Shown in pieces: positions 37,551 to 45,635 of a DNA stretch of 64,000 bases. The notes below the pieces were generated by a model that did not search any database, was not told where the DNA came from, and worked only from the letters and a program-made list of their open reading frames with translations. The position numbers were made by a program, and so were the translations under genes. The stretch lies in the NCBI RefSeq assembly GCF_003028855.1, contig NZ_CP028324.1, forward strand, positions 4,650,001 to 4,714,000, written 5' to 3'. How positions within the stretch are numbered: the stretch's first letter is position 1; each line of letters starts with the position of its first letter. The DNA comes from Pseudoduganella armeniaca (lineage in GTDB: Bacteria > Pseudomonadota > Gammaproteobacteria > Burkholderiales > Burkholderiaceae_D).

Positions 37551-39733
37551 ACGGCATCGGCGCGCCACCGGGTACCGGCATCGACCTGGACAACTGCGCC
37601 GACGAACCGATCCACATTCCCGGCCTGATCCAGCCGCACGGCGCGCTGCTGGCGTTCGACCACGGTGGCGCGCTGCGCTCGTGGAGCGCCAACGCCGCCG
37701 AGCTGCTGGGCTTCGCGCCCGTGCTGAACGAACAGGTGACCCGCCTGCCGCTGCAGGCGCCCGTGCTGGCCCAGCTGCGCGAATGCATCGACGACAGCGG
37801 GGCGGACGGCTGTACCCGCACCGCCATCGAGACCACGATGGCCGGCCAGGTGTTCGACTGCATCGTGCACAGCGACGCCTACCGCGTCATCGCCGAATTC
37901 GAGCGGCGCGACATCCGCAGCGACACCGTTGCCGCGTTCGCGCTGAAGGCGCATACGGCGATCGAGCGCCTGAAGCGCCAGAAGACCATCGGCACCCTGC
38001 TGCAACTGGCGGTGGAACAGGTGCGTGCCATCACGGGCTTCGACCGCGTGATGGCCTACCGCTTCCGCCATGACGACAGCGGCGACGTGATCGGCGAGGC
38101 GCTGGACCAGGGCCTGAAACCGTTCCTCGGCATGCGCTATCCCGCCAGCGACATCCCGGCGCAGGCGCGGCGCCTGTACACGATCAACACGCTGCGCCTG
38201 ATCGCCGACATCGCTTACGCGCCGGTGCCGCTGGTGGGCGCGCCGGGCGATCCGCCGCTGGACATGAGCCACGCCGTGCTGCGCAGCGTCTCGCCGATCC
38301 ACGTCGAGTACCTGCAGAACATGGGCGTGGCGGCGTCGATGAGCGTGTCGATCGTCGTCAACGGCCGGCTGTGGGGCCTGATCGCCTGCCACCACCGGAC
38401 CCCGCTGCGGGTGCCGTATTCGATCCGCATGGCCTGCGACGTGATCGCCCAGGTGCTGGCCGCCACCGTGCAGAGCCTGGACGCGCGCGAGCGCGCCGCG
38501 CTGGTCGAGCAGGCCGCGCACGTGCGCACGCACCTGATCGAGACCCTGCTGCAGGAAGACGACGTGCTGGCCGCGCTGCAACGCCATGCGGCCGACCTGG
38601 CCACGACGCTGGGCGCGGAAGCCCTCGTGTTCGCCCAGCAGGGCCGCGTGCTGGTGCACGGCGCCTTGTCGCACGAGGCGGCGACCGCCATCGTGGCCTC
38701 GCTGCCGACGGACGGCGAGGAAGTGCTGCAGCGCTGCGGTCGCGCCGAATGGCCGGCGGCAACCGGCGCCGCGATCGGTCCCTGGGTGGGCCTGCTGGGC
38801 CTGCACTTCGATCCCGCCAACGGCGGCTGGCTGCTGGCGCTGCGGCGCGAGCAGGTCGAGACGATCCGCTGGGGCGGCAAGCCGGAAAAGCTGCCGCACA
38901 CCGGGCCGCTGGGACATCGCCTGACGCCGCGCGGCTCGTTCGACGAATGGGTTGAATCCGTCACCGACACGGCCGAACCGTGGGATGCCGGGCGCCTGCT
39001 GGTGGCCGAGCAATTGCTGGCCGAGATGCACCGCGCCAGCATGACGCGGCACGCCGAGCTGGACCGCGCCCGCATGCAGCTGCTGGCGATGCTGGGCCAT
39101 GACCTGCGCGATCCGCTGCAGTCGATCACGATGGCGGCCACGGTGCTGCAACACGGCGCCCAGCCGCACCAGCTGGGCCAGCGCATCGAACGCTCCAGCG
39201 GGCGCATGCAGCGCCTGATCAGCCAGGTGCTGGACATGAGCCGGCTCGACAGCGGCATGGGCCTGGCGCTGCGCAAGGAAGGCACGGACATCAGCCGCAT
39301 GGTGGACGACCTGGTCGACGAGGCCCGCCTGGCCCACCCGGGCACCTGGTACGAGACGGCGGTCGCGCCGAACGTCACGGCCCGGGTCGACGCCGACCGG
39401 CTGGCACAGGTCATCAGCAACCTGCTGAGCAATGCGCGCCATCACGGCACCGGCGGTCACCCCGTGCTGGTGGCGCTGCGCGAGGAGCGCGGCACGATCG
39501 TGATCGAAGTGCGCAACCACGGCGCGCCGATCGCGCCGGAGCTGGAAGCACAGCTGTTCAATCCGTTCAAGCGGATGGCGCTGCAGAACCGCGCCAACCG
39601 CACCGGCATGGGCCTGGGGCTGTATATCGCGTTCAATATCGTACAAGGCCATGGCGGCACCCTGACCTACCGCCACGAGGCGCCGCACGTGGTATTTACC
39701 GTACGCTTCCCGGCCGCCGACGGCACCGCATGA
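37547..39733 (+). CDS. bphP: Bacteriophytochrome sensor histidine kinase
   Basis: 728 residues. PAS-GAF-PHY photosensory core followed by HisKA and HATPase_c. The biliverdin-binding Cys is Cys17 in LDNCADEPIHIPGLIQPHG, and the GAF core shows RVMAYRFRHDDSGDVIGEAL and YPASDIPAQARRLY. PHY covers about 330-500. The phosphoacceptor is in MLGHDLRDPLQS (His518), with LSNARHHG and GMGLGLYIAFNIVQGHGG in the ATPase part. It senses red/far-red light with biliverdin made by the upstream bphO. The GNAT gene follows with ATGA overlap; no response regulator is adjacent. Confidence 0.95.
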   Translation: MNGIGAPPGTGIDLDNCADEPIHIPGLIQPHGALLAFDHGGALRSWSANAAELLGFAPVLNEQVTRLPLQAPVLAQLRECIDDSGADGCTRTAIETTMAGQVFDCIVHSDAYRVIAEFERRDIRSDTVAAFALKAHTAIERLKRQKTIGTLLQLAVEQVRAITGFDRVMAYRFRHDDSGDVIGEALDQGLKPFLGMRYPASDIPAQARRLYTINTLRLIADIAYAPVPLVGAPGDPPLDMSHAVLRSVSPIHVEYLQNMGVAASMSVSIVVNGRLWGLIACHHRTPLRVPYSIRMACDVIAQVLAATVQSLDARERAALVEQAAHVRTHLIETLLQEDDVLAALQRHAADLATTLGAEALVFAQQGRVLVHGALSHEAATAIVASLPTDGEEVLQRCGRAEWPAATGAAIGPWVGLLGLHFDPANGGWLLALRREQVETIRWGGKPEKLPHTGPLGHRLTPRGSFDEWVESVTDTAEPWDAGRLLVAEQLLAEMHRASMTRHAELDRARMQLLAMLGHDLRDPLQSITMAATVLQHGAQPHQLGQRIERSSGRMQRLISQVLDMSRLDSGMGLALRKEGTDISRMVDDLVDEARLAHPGTWYETAVAPNVTARVDADRLAQVISNLLSNARHHGTGGHPVLVALREERGTIVIEVRNHGAPIAPELEAQLFNPFKRMALQNRANRTGMGLGLYIAFNIVQGHGGTLTYRHEAPHVVFTVRFPAADGTA

Positions 39734-40239
39734 CGGCCGCGCAGCAGGTTGTCGTGCGCACGCTGAGCGCCACCGATGCGGGCGCGCTGCTGGCGTTCGA
39801 ACTGGCCAACCGCGCCTGGTTCGAGCGTCACATCGCGCCGCGCGATCCTGCTTTCTATACGCCAGCGGGCGTCGCCGCCCATATCGACGACTACCTGGCA
39901 GGCCTGGCGACCGGCACCTGGCATCCTTTCGTGCTGGTCGACGTGGATGGCACCATCGTCGGCCGCGCCAACCTGAAGGATATCGACCAGGCGGCGCGCT
40001 CGGCCGAGGTGGGCTACCGGGTGGCCGAGCAAGCCTGCGGCCGCGGACTGGCCACGCTGGCGCTGCGCCACCTCGTGCGCGCAGCCGGCGCACGCTGGCG
40101 GCTGCAGCGGCTCGATGCCTTCGTCTACCCGGCCAACGTCGGTTCGCGCCGTGTGCTGGCGCGTTGTGGCTTCGTCGCGCAGCCTGCGCAGGCGGGGACG
40201 GCGGAGCAGCGCTTCACGCTCGTCGTCACGCCCACCTGA
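39730..40239 (+). CDS. GNAT family N-acetyltransferase
   Basis: 169 residues of the RimJ/RimL-like kind: TLSATDAGALLAFELANRAWFE at the start, FVLVDVDGTIVGRANLKDID, the acetyl-CoA binding turn VAEQACGRGLATLALRHLV and LDAFVYPANVGSRRVLARCGF at the end. It overlaps the phytochrome stop by 4 bases, so it is produced with the light sensor. The acceptor is unknown. Confidence 0.9.
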   Translation: MTAAQQVVVRTLSATDAGALLAFELANRAWFERHIAPRDPAFYTPAGVAAHIDDYLAGLATGTWHPFVLVDVDGTIVGRANLKDIDQAARSAEVGYRVAEQACGRGLATLALRHLVRAAGARWRLQRLDAFVYPANVGSRRVLARCGFVAQPAQAGTAEQRFTLVVTPT

Positions 40240-40780
40240 CGGGCCACTCGCTGCCCAGCTCGACGATTTCGCTGCGCCCGCCGGCGCGCAGCGCGCTGAA
40301 CGGCGAGGCATCCTGCTGGCCGCTGCGCGAATTGGCCAGCGCGGCGCCGAAGCCGCCGAAGCCGGTGATGCTGGCGCTGCCCCGTGCCGCGGGGCGTTCG
40401 CGCGCCGCGGCCGGCCGCGCTTCCAGCTGCGCCACCCGGGCCGTCAACCGCGCGACCTCGGCGCGCAGTTCGGCCAGCTCCTGGTCCTTGCGGCGCAGGA
40501 CCTGTTCATGGCGCTCGCGCGATACGCCCTGCCCGTCCGCATGCAGCAGGTCGGCGATCTGCTCCACCAGCGCGTGCAGCCGGCGCGCGGTATCGGCGCG
40601 CGCGCTGCCCGTGCCCTCATCCTCCCGCGCCAGCTCCTTCAGGCAGCGGTGGATCGTCGACTTCGACCCGGTGTCGCCCAGCGCCTTGCGCACCGCGTCG
40701 GCGGAGGGATGGCGGCCCTCGGCCAGCAGGCGGTCGCGGCAGGCCTTGATGTCGGCCTTGGTCAGTCCCGTGCGTGCCAT
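40226..40780 (-). CDS. KfrA-like DNA-binding protein
   Basis: 184 residues. The first 60 residues have the KfrA N-terminal pattern: GLTKADIKACRDRLLAEGRHPSADAVRKALG and GSKSTIHRCLKEL form a helix-turn-helix. A coiled coil follows (about 65-125, ERHEQVLRRKDQELAELRAEVARLTARVAQLEA), then a loose tail. Chromosomal copies of this family are mostly uncharacterised; plasmid KfrA proteins bind their own promoter and help segregation. Convergent with the GNAT gene, 14 bases overlapped. Confidence 0.8.
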   Translation of the reverse strand: MARTGLTKADIKACRDRLLAEGRHPSADAVRKALGDTGSKSTIHRCLKELAREDEGTGSARADTARRLHALVEQIADLLHADGQGVSRERHEQVLRRKDQELAELRAEVARLTARVAQLEARPAAARERPAARGSASITGFGGFGAALANSRSGQQDASPFSALRAGGRSEIVELGSEWPVRWA

Positions 40781-40791
40781 CGTGGCCCCCG

Positions 40792-42012
40792 TCAGGAACT
40801 GGCCTGGCCGACCAGGTTGGTGTGCCGCGCCCGGTGCAGCTTCGGATGCACGACGGGTACCGTCAGCATCGTGCTGCCGACCGCCATCAGCAGCAGCGCG
40901 GTGAAGGTCTCGTTGGTGATGATCTGCTTGTCCAGCAGGATGTTGGCGAAGATGATCTCGATCAGTCCCTTCGACTGCAGCAGCCAGCCGATCACGGACG
41001 CCTCGCCGCTCTTCCAGCCCAGCATGCGCCCGGCCAGATGCGCCCCGGCCAGCTTACCGCCGACCGAGGCGACCAGCAGCAGCGCCGCGCCGACGAACAC
41101 GGCGTAGGTGCCCATGGCGCCGCCGAGGTCCCACCGGGTGCGCAAGCCGGTGCTGAGGAAGAACACCGGCATCAGCACCAGCAGCACGTTGCGGAACAAC
41201 GCGTCCAGCTGCTCCTGGCCGAACCAGTCGGCGTCCATGACGACGCCAGCCAGGAAGGCACCGACCATGAAATGCAGCCCGGCCCAGTCGGCGCCGAACG
41301 CGCAGGCGATCAGCCAGGCCAGCGCGACGTACCAGCGGTCGTCGCGGCGCAGGCGCGCCATCAGGCGGCGGAACAGCACCGTCAGCACGGCAAAGGCGAC
41401 GATGAAACCCAGCTGGCGGCCGATGCGCTCCCAGTCCAGCAGGATCAGGGCCAGCACGCCCCAGATCGCGATGTCGTCCAGGCTGGCGTAGCGCAGGATG
41501 CGCTGGCCCATCGGCTGGCGCAGGACGTCCAGTTTTTCCAGCAGCAGCACCAGCACCGGCAGGGCCGTCACGGCGCAGGCCATGCCGGTGCCGAGCGTGA
41601 ACTGCCAGGTCGCCGCCTTGGCGCCCATCCAGCCCGGATAGCTCATCAGCACCAGCGCGGCGGCACAGCCGCACAGCAGCGGCATGCCCAGCGACAGGCC
41701 CGCCGTGACGGCGCTTTCGCGGCGGTACTGCCACGCCTTCTTCAGGTCCAGCTCGACGCCGGCCAGCAGTACGAACAGCATCACGCCCCACTGGGCGATG
41801 CCGTTCATGGTCTTGACGACGTCGGCGTTGAACACGAAGCGGTGGTACTCGGGAAACGCCGCGCCCAGTACGCCCGGCCCCAGCACGATGCCCATAATGA
41901 TCTGGACGATCACGAGCGGCGCGAAATACTCGGTGCGGCCCAGCCGCCATACCAGGAACGGCACTGTGAAAATCAGCAGCATTGCCAGCAAAAAGATCTC
42001 GGTCGCGCTCAT
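40792..42012 (-). CDS. CPA2-type cation:proton antiporter
   Basis: About 406 residues, start MSATEIFLLAMLLIF after GGAG. Twelve or so membrane helices; the typical segments are IIMGIVLGPGVLG, VMLFVLLAGVELDLKK, AVTALPVLVLLLEK, FFLSTGLRTRWDLGG and GWLLQSKGLIEIIFANILLD. No TrkA-N or other nucleotide-binding tail, so it is a short Kef-like exchanger. It trades K+ or Na+ for protons at the inner membrane. It sits 11 bases before the KfrA-like gene on the same strand. Confidence 0.9.
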   Translation of the reverse strand: MSATEIFLLAMLLIFTVPFLVWRLGRTEYFAPLVIVQIIMGIVLGPGVLGAAFPEYHRFVFNADVVKTMNGIAQWGVMLFVLLAGVELDLKKAWQYRRESAVTAGLSLGMPLLCGCAAALVLMSYPGWMGAKAATWQFTLGTGMACAVTALPVLVLLLEKLDVLRQPMGQRILRYASLDDIAIWGVLALILLDWERIGRQLGFIVAFAVLTVLFRRLMARLRRDDRWYVALAWLIACAFGADWAGLHFMVGAFLAGVVMDADWFGQEQLDALFRNVLLVLMPVFFLSTGLRTRWDLGGAMGTYAVFVGAALLLVASVGGKLAGAHLAGRMLGWKSGEASVIGWLLQSKGLIEIIFANILLDKQIITNETFTALLLMAVGSTMLTVPVVHPKLHRARHTNLVGQASS

Positions 42013-42222
42013 GGGTCTCCTCGGCGGTCGTTTTGTCATTATGTAATTACGTACCGACCGATATTACGGCCGAACCCGACCGGATGAAAAGCTTTTCAGA
42101 ACGAATGTGGTATCGTTTCCACAGGCGACTGCGATGGGATGTTCAAGGTGTCGACTTGCGCTGAATGAGGCAGACGCTGCCGGGCAGGAAGCCGCGCCGG
42201 GATCACACGCTCCGACACGAGC

Positions 42223-42918
42223 TCAACCTCGAGCACGGACGAGTTCGTGTCCCGTTTCGGTGCCTGACCCCGAAGTGGGACACGGGCTCGACCGCAGCGA
42301 TGGATGAGCTCGTGTCTCGGTTTGGTGCCTGACCCCGAAGTGCGACACGACCTCGGCGGTGAAGTCAGGGTTCTTTTGCAGCTCGAGGCGGTTTTGCTGG
42401 TACGAGCGCTTGCCGACTGGGCCCCGGGTACGCAGCGTTTCCTTGTGCTCGGCGCTCGATTGCGCCGTCTTTAGGCGCCGCAGCAGTGCCTTGTCGGCCA
42501 GCGGCACGGTCGCTGGCACGTACACGTCGTGGCGCACGCTGGCCTTGGCATCGAGCCCGCGCCAGATCATTGTCAGCTTGCGGCTGGCCGGGTCGACATA
42601 GAAACGCACGGTATCGGTATTGTCGTCCTGCAGGTAGATGCCGCCCTCTCGCTCCTGCGCGTAAAACCAGTCCCAGCAGGCCTCATTGGGTGAGCGCTTC
42701 CACTGGCACGAGTGCAGGATCAGCGCATGGTGGTCGTCCACCATGCGGATCGACACGTGCGCCTTGGAAAAGCCCCAATTACTGGCCGGGACGGTGGTGG
42801 AGGAAGCGAGGTCGTACTCGCCGGCAAGTGCACTCAGCGACACCTGCGCCATGGCAGGAACGGACGACGTGGCGACGACGGTCGCGAGGGCGAACTGGCG
42901 GATGGATGATATTGGCAT
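42223..42918 (-). CDS. Unknown exported protein whose tail is repeat sequence
   Basis: 231 residues. A signal peptide is seen (ISSIRQFALATVVATSSVPAMAQ). The body reads LAGEYDLASSTTVP, VSIRMVDDHHALILHSCQWK, YLQDDNTDTVRFYVDPASRK and LTMIWRGLDAKASV, a beta-rich layout of no family I recognise. From about TAEVVSHFGVRHQTETRA the coding frame enters the two inverted-repeat units and the last 40 or so residues come from them, so the original C terminus has probably been lost or altered. The start at 42918 is chosen for the signal peptide; upstream residues to 42999 look unused. Confidence 0.6.
   Translation of the reverse strand: MPISSIRQFALATVVATSSVPAMAQVSLSALAGEYDLASSTTVPASNWGFSKAHVSIRMVDDHHALILHSCQWKRSPNEACWDWFYAQEREGGIYLQDDNTDTVRFYVDPASRKLTMIWRGLDAKASVRHDVYVPATVPLADKALLRRLKTAQSSAEHKETLRTRGPVGKRSYQQNRLELQKNPDFTAEVVSHFGVRHQTETRAHPSLRSSPCPTSGSGTETGHELVRARG
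42238..42355. repeat. Two copies of a 50-bp inverted-repeat element
   Basis: Two similar units start at 42238 and 42303. In each, arms such as CGAGTTCGTGTCCC (42240-42253) and GGGACACGGGCTCG (42277-42290) pair around a TTCGG...CCGAA inner stem, and both units contain GGTGCCTGACCCCGAAGTG. Part of a third arm (CCGACACGAGCTC) lies near 42212. The cluster begins inside the end of the unknown exported gene and would be transcribed with it. The adjoining gap from 42013 to 42222 shows no gene. Confidence 0.8.
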
Positions 42919-43005
42919 GGCGACAAACGGAGGAAGAGAACGCCGGATTATATTGCAATTGCAATATCGGTTCCCACCCTCCCGCCGCTGCGGGGCCAAC
43001 GCCTG

Positions 43006-43224
43006 TCAGGCAGTTTGCTCCAGCTCGCGCACCTTGCGGTTGATGATGGCGGCGCGCTCGGCTTCGCTCGCGTGTTTGTCCAGCACGACCTGGACCTTGC
43101 GGCCCTCGCGATTGCTGAGAACATAGACATCCTGCGTGCCGACCAGCGACTTGATGACCGCGCGCAGGCACAGCATGATGGCAGGCAGCACTCCCGCGAC
43201 AATGGCAAGCGTCTCGAAATCCAT
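43006..43224 (-). CDS. Small unknown protein with one membrane segment
   Basis: 72 residues, start MDFETLAIVAGVLPAIMLCL after AAGGAGCG. An N-terminal membrane helix is followed by a charged domain with VGTQDVYVLSNREGRKVQVVLDKHASEAERAAIINRKVREL. It overlaps the stop of the four-helix membrane protein by one base (TGATG), so the two are co-translated. No family recognised. Confidence 0.65.
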   Translation of the reverse strand: MDFETLAIVAGVLPAIMLCLRAVIKSLVGTQDVYVLSNREGRKVQVVLDKHASEAERAAIINRKVRELEQTA

Positions 43225-43643
43225 CACACCCGCTCCTTCCATTCGTTGAGGCCAAAGGCCACGGCATAAAGTATAGCGCCAATCCAGAACTTCTGATCGA
43301 CGTTCTGACAGGGCCAATCAGCCGGCCAATGGCCGCCGATACTGAGGTAGACGGTCACCAGCCACAGCATCGTACCGCCGAACAGCATCGCCGCGGCACA
43401 CCGCCGCACCGCCTCGTCTTTCTGGTCGACCAGCAGCGTGCCAGGCGGTATCGCGATCCCGGCGGGCGCCGCCACGGGCTTCGGTGCCAGCACCGGAATG
43501 ACGAGACCCAGCGCCGCCGCAGCCAGGCTGGACGGAAAAAAATCGTCGGCCTCCGGATTCTTCATGATGGTGCGCATGAAATACTCCGCCAGCCACATGG
43601 GGATGGGCAGGACGTAGATCCAGATCCGGTACCAGACGGTCAT
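43224..43643 (-). CDS. Unknown membrane protein
   Basis: 139 residues beginning MTVWYRIWIYVLPIPMWLAEYF. Four hydrophobic stretches (VWYRIWIYVLPIPMWL, LAAAALGLVIPVLAP, CAAAMLFGGTMLWLVTVYL and FWIGAILYAVAFGL) suggest an inner-membrane protein with a short loop holding GIAIPPGTLLVDQKDEAVRR. It is translationally joined to the small downstream gene. The pair stands between a repeat cluster and the ispDF block and looks like accessory DNA. No function proposed. Confidence 0.65.
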   Translation of the reverse strand: MTVWYRIWIYVLPIPMWLAEYFMRTIMKNPEADDFFPSSLAAAALGLVIPVLAPKPVAAPAGIAIPPGTLLVDQKDEAVRRCAAAMLFGGTMLWLVTVYLSIGGHWPADWPCQNVDQKFWIGAILYAVAFGLNEWKERV

Positions 43644-43709
43644 CGCGCGCACCTGACAAGCTGAAGGTTTCAGCGTGCGCCACCACCAGCCGCGCGGCAA
43701 CCGCTTTGC

Positions 43710-44114
43710 TCAATACGGCGGGCCTTTCAGCTCCACCGTGTTGCCTTCCGGGTCCTCCAGGTAGATCGACGGCCCCTCACCTTCGGCGCCATAGCGCGAC
43801 TCGGTCGGGCCCGCCGCCACGTCGAACGACGCCAGGTGGGCGCGGATCGCCGCCTCGTCGAACGGCTCGACGCGGAAGCAGAAGTGGTCGACGTTGCGCC
43901 CTTCCCGGCCCGGCGGCGCGCCGCCCATGCGTCCCAGCTTCTGGTCTACCGGCACCAGGTCCACCAGCGAACCGCCGGCGCGCAGCTGGACCAGCCCGAT
44001 CTCGTCCTGGCGTCGCTCGATGCCGCAACCCAGCACCTGCGTGTAGAAACGCAGCATGCGCTCGAGGTTCACCACGCGCAGCACGATATGGTCGATCTCA
44101 CGTATCCGTATCAT
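43710..44114 (-). CDS. VOC/glyoxalase superfamily protein
   Basis: 134 residues starting MIRIREIDHIVLRVVNLERMLRFYTQVLGC. Two beta-alpha-beta-beta-beta modules are visible, with a metal ligand candidate His in IDHIVL and RNVDHFCFRV, and Glu in YLEDPEGNTVELKG. Typical of glyoxalase-like or dioxygenase-like enzymes; substrate unknown. It follows the 99-residue unknown gene by 11 bases on the same strand. Confidence 0.85.
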   Translation of the reverse strand: MIRIREIDHIVLRVVNLERMLRFYTQVLGCGIERRQDEIGLVQLRAGGSLVDLVPVDQKLGRMGGAPPGREGRNVDHFCFRVEPFDEAAIRAHLASFDVAAGPTESRYGAEGEGPSIYLEDPEGNTVELKGPPY

Positions 44115-44125
44115 CGTCTTCCTCC

Positions 44126-44425
44126 TCAAATGCGGCCCCGGCGGAACTCCGCCAGGAATTTGCGGGCCTGTGCGTCGCTCAGCACGACGATCGGGTCGCC
44201 GTGGTAGACGTACAGGTAGGGTTCGCCGCCGAGCCGGTCGGTCAGCTTGGCATGCACCAGAAAGCGGGTGCCGACCGGATGATCGGCTGTCATCGCGCGC
44301 GGGCCCTGGACCTTCAGCCACGGGTGGTAGGCCTGGCCCACCATCGGCCGCAGGCGCACCGCGCCACCGGCGTCGAACGACTCCAGCGCCACTTCGCGGT
44401 AGGCCGACAGGTCGCGCATCGTCAC
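44126..44425 (-). CDS. Small unknown protein downstream of ispF
   Basis: 99 residues with VALESFDAGGAVRLRPMVG, YHPWLKVQGPRAMTADHPVG and PYLYVYHGDPIVVLSDAQARKFLAEFRRGRI. Its first codon is GTG at 44425, overlapping the ispF stop by 4 bases (GTGA); an ATG at 44419 is equally possible. Soluble, beta-rich, without recognised family. The overlap suggests it is regularly made with IspF. Confidence 0.65.
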   Translation of the reverse strand: MTMRDLSAYREVALESFDAGGAVRLRPMVGQAYHPWLKVQGPRAMTADHPVGTRFLVHAKLTDRLGGEPYLYVYHGDPIVVLSDAQARKFLAEFRRGRI

Positions 44426-44931
44426 TCGGGGCGGCGTACCAGCAGCGCGACCGCCTCGGCGTTGATGCCCTCCTCGCGCCCGAGGTAGCCCATCTTCTCG
44501 TTGGTCTTGGCCTTGACGTTGACCTGCCCCGGCGCCACGCCCAGGTCGGCCGCGATATTGGCCACCATCGTGCCGATATGCGGCGCCATCTTCGGGCGCT
44601 GGGCGATGATCGTCGCGTCGACGTTGCCGATGTCGTAGCCCGTCTCGCGCACGCGCCGGGCCGCCTCGCGCAGCAGCACGCGCGAGTTGGCGCCGGCGAA
44701 TTCGGCGGCCGTGTCGGGGAAGTGGCGGCCGATGTCGCCCAGCGCGGCCGCGCCCAGGATGGCATCGGTGACGGCATGCAGCAGCGCGTCCGCGTCGGAG
44801 TGGCCCAGGAGGCCCTTGTCGTGCGCGATCTCGACGCCGCCGAGGATCAGCTTGCGGCCCTCGACCAGGCGGTGGCTGTCGTAGCCCTGGCCGATACGGA
44901 ATGGCAATGCGGGTAGTACGGGTTGGTTCAT
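44422..44931 (-). CDS. ispF: 2-C-methyl-D-erythritol 2,4-cyclodiphosphate synthase
   Basis: 169 residues, MEP pathway of isoprenoid synthesis. Metal ligands Asp and His are in GQGYDSHRLVEGR, and HSDADALLHAVTDAILGAAALGDIG carries the other metal site and substrate contacts. The start at 44931 overlaps the ispD stop by 4 bases (ATGA), as is common for this pair. Confidence 0.95.
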   Translation of the reverse strand: MNQPVLPALPFRIGQGYDSHRLVEGRKLILGGVEIAHDKGLLGHSDADALLHAVTDAILGAAALGDIGRHFPDTAAEFAGANSRVLLREAARRVRETGYDIGNVDATIIAQRPKMAPHIGTMVANIAADLGVAPGQVNVKAKTNEKMGYLGREEGINAEAVALLVRRPE

Positions 44932-45635
44932 AAGTGCTCGTGGGTCAGGTACAGGGTGGCGATGCCGACATCGGCCGGCAACGTCACCTTCAGGTTGCGG
45001 GGATGGCCCTCGACCAGCTGGGGCGAGAGTCCCAGCATTTCGACGGCCGAGGCGTCGTCCGTGATCGCCTCGGGATCGGGCGCCTGCTCCAGCGCGCGCA
45101 GCAGCAGCTCGTACGGGAACATCTGCGGCGTTTGCGCCAGCCACAGGCCGTCGCGCGGGGTCGTCTCGACGCGGCCGGTGCGGGTGCTCTTGACGGTGTC
45201 GACCACCCGCAACGCCAGCAGGCCGCCGGCCGGGTTGGCGCCGGCCTCGCCGATCAATTTGTCGATCAGCGCCGGCGTCAGGCCAGGGCGGGCCGCGTCG
45301 TGCACCAGGATGCGGTCTTCGCCGTGCGCGTCGAGCGCGCGCAGGCCGTTGCGGATCGATTCCATGCGCGTGGCGCCGCCACAGCGCAGCACCGTCACGC
45401 GCTTGCCGCAGTCGGCGACGACGTCGTCGATGTAGCCGTCCGCCGCGCTGACGACGACATACACGTGCGCGATCGCGGCGCAGTCCAGGAAGGCCTGCAG
45501 CGTGTGGCGCAGCATCGGCTTGCCCGCCAGCGGCAGGTATTGTTTCGGCCCGGCCGCGCCCATGCGGGCGCCGACACCGGCGGCGGGGATCAATGCGAAG
45601 TAGCTGACGACCTCGCGCTGTGGTACGGCTGTCAT
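44928..45635 (-). CDS. ispD: 2-C-methyl-D-erythritol 4-phosphate cytidylyltransferase
   Basis: 235 residues, MEP pathway; joins CTP and MEP. The CTP-binding loop PAAGVGARMGAAGPKQYLPL is at the N terminus, with VHDAARPGLT and GLWLAQTPQMF later. The start at 45635 overlaps the upstream gene by one base (TAATG) and the end overlaps ispF. MEP-pathway enzymes are essential here unless another route exists. Confidence 0.95.
   Translation of the reverse strand: MTAVPQREVVSYFALIPAAGVGARMGAAGPKQYLPLAGKPMLRHTLQAFLDCAAIAHVYVVVSAADGYIDDVVADCGKRVTVLRCGGATRMESIRNGLRALDAHGEDRILVHDAARPGLTPALIDKLIGEAGANPAGGLLALRVVDTVKSTRTGRVETTPRDGLWLAQTPQMFPYELLLRALEQAPDPEAITDDASAVEMLGLSPQLVEGHPRNLKVTLPADVGIATLYLTHEHL

Noticed and set aside
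41982..42307. Small coding frames in the gap upstream of the antiporter
   Set aside because: They have no ribosome site or conserved character, and part of the stretch is repeat sequence.
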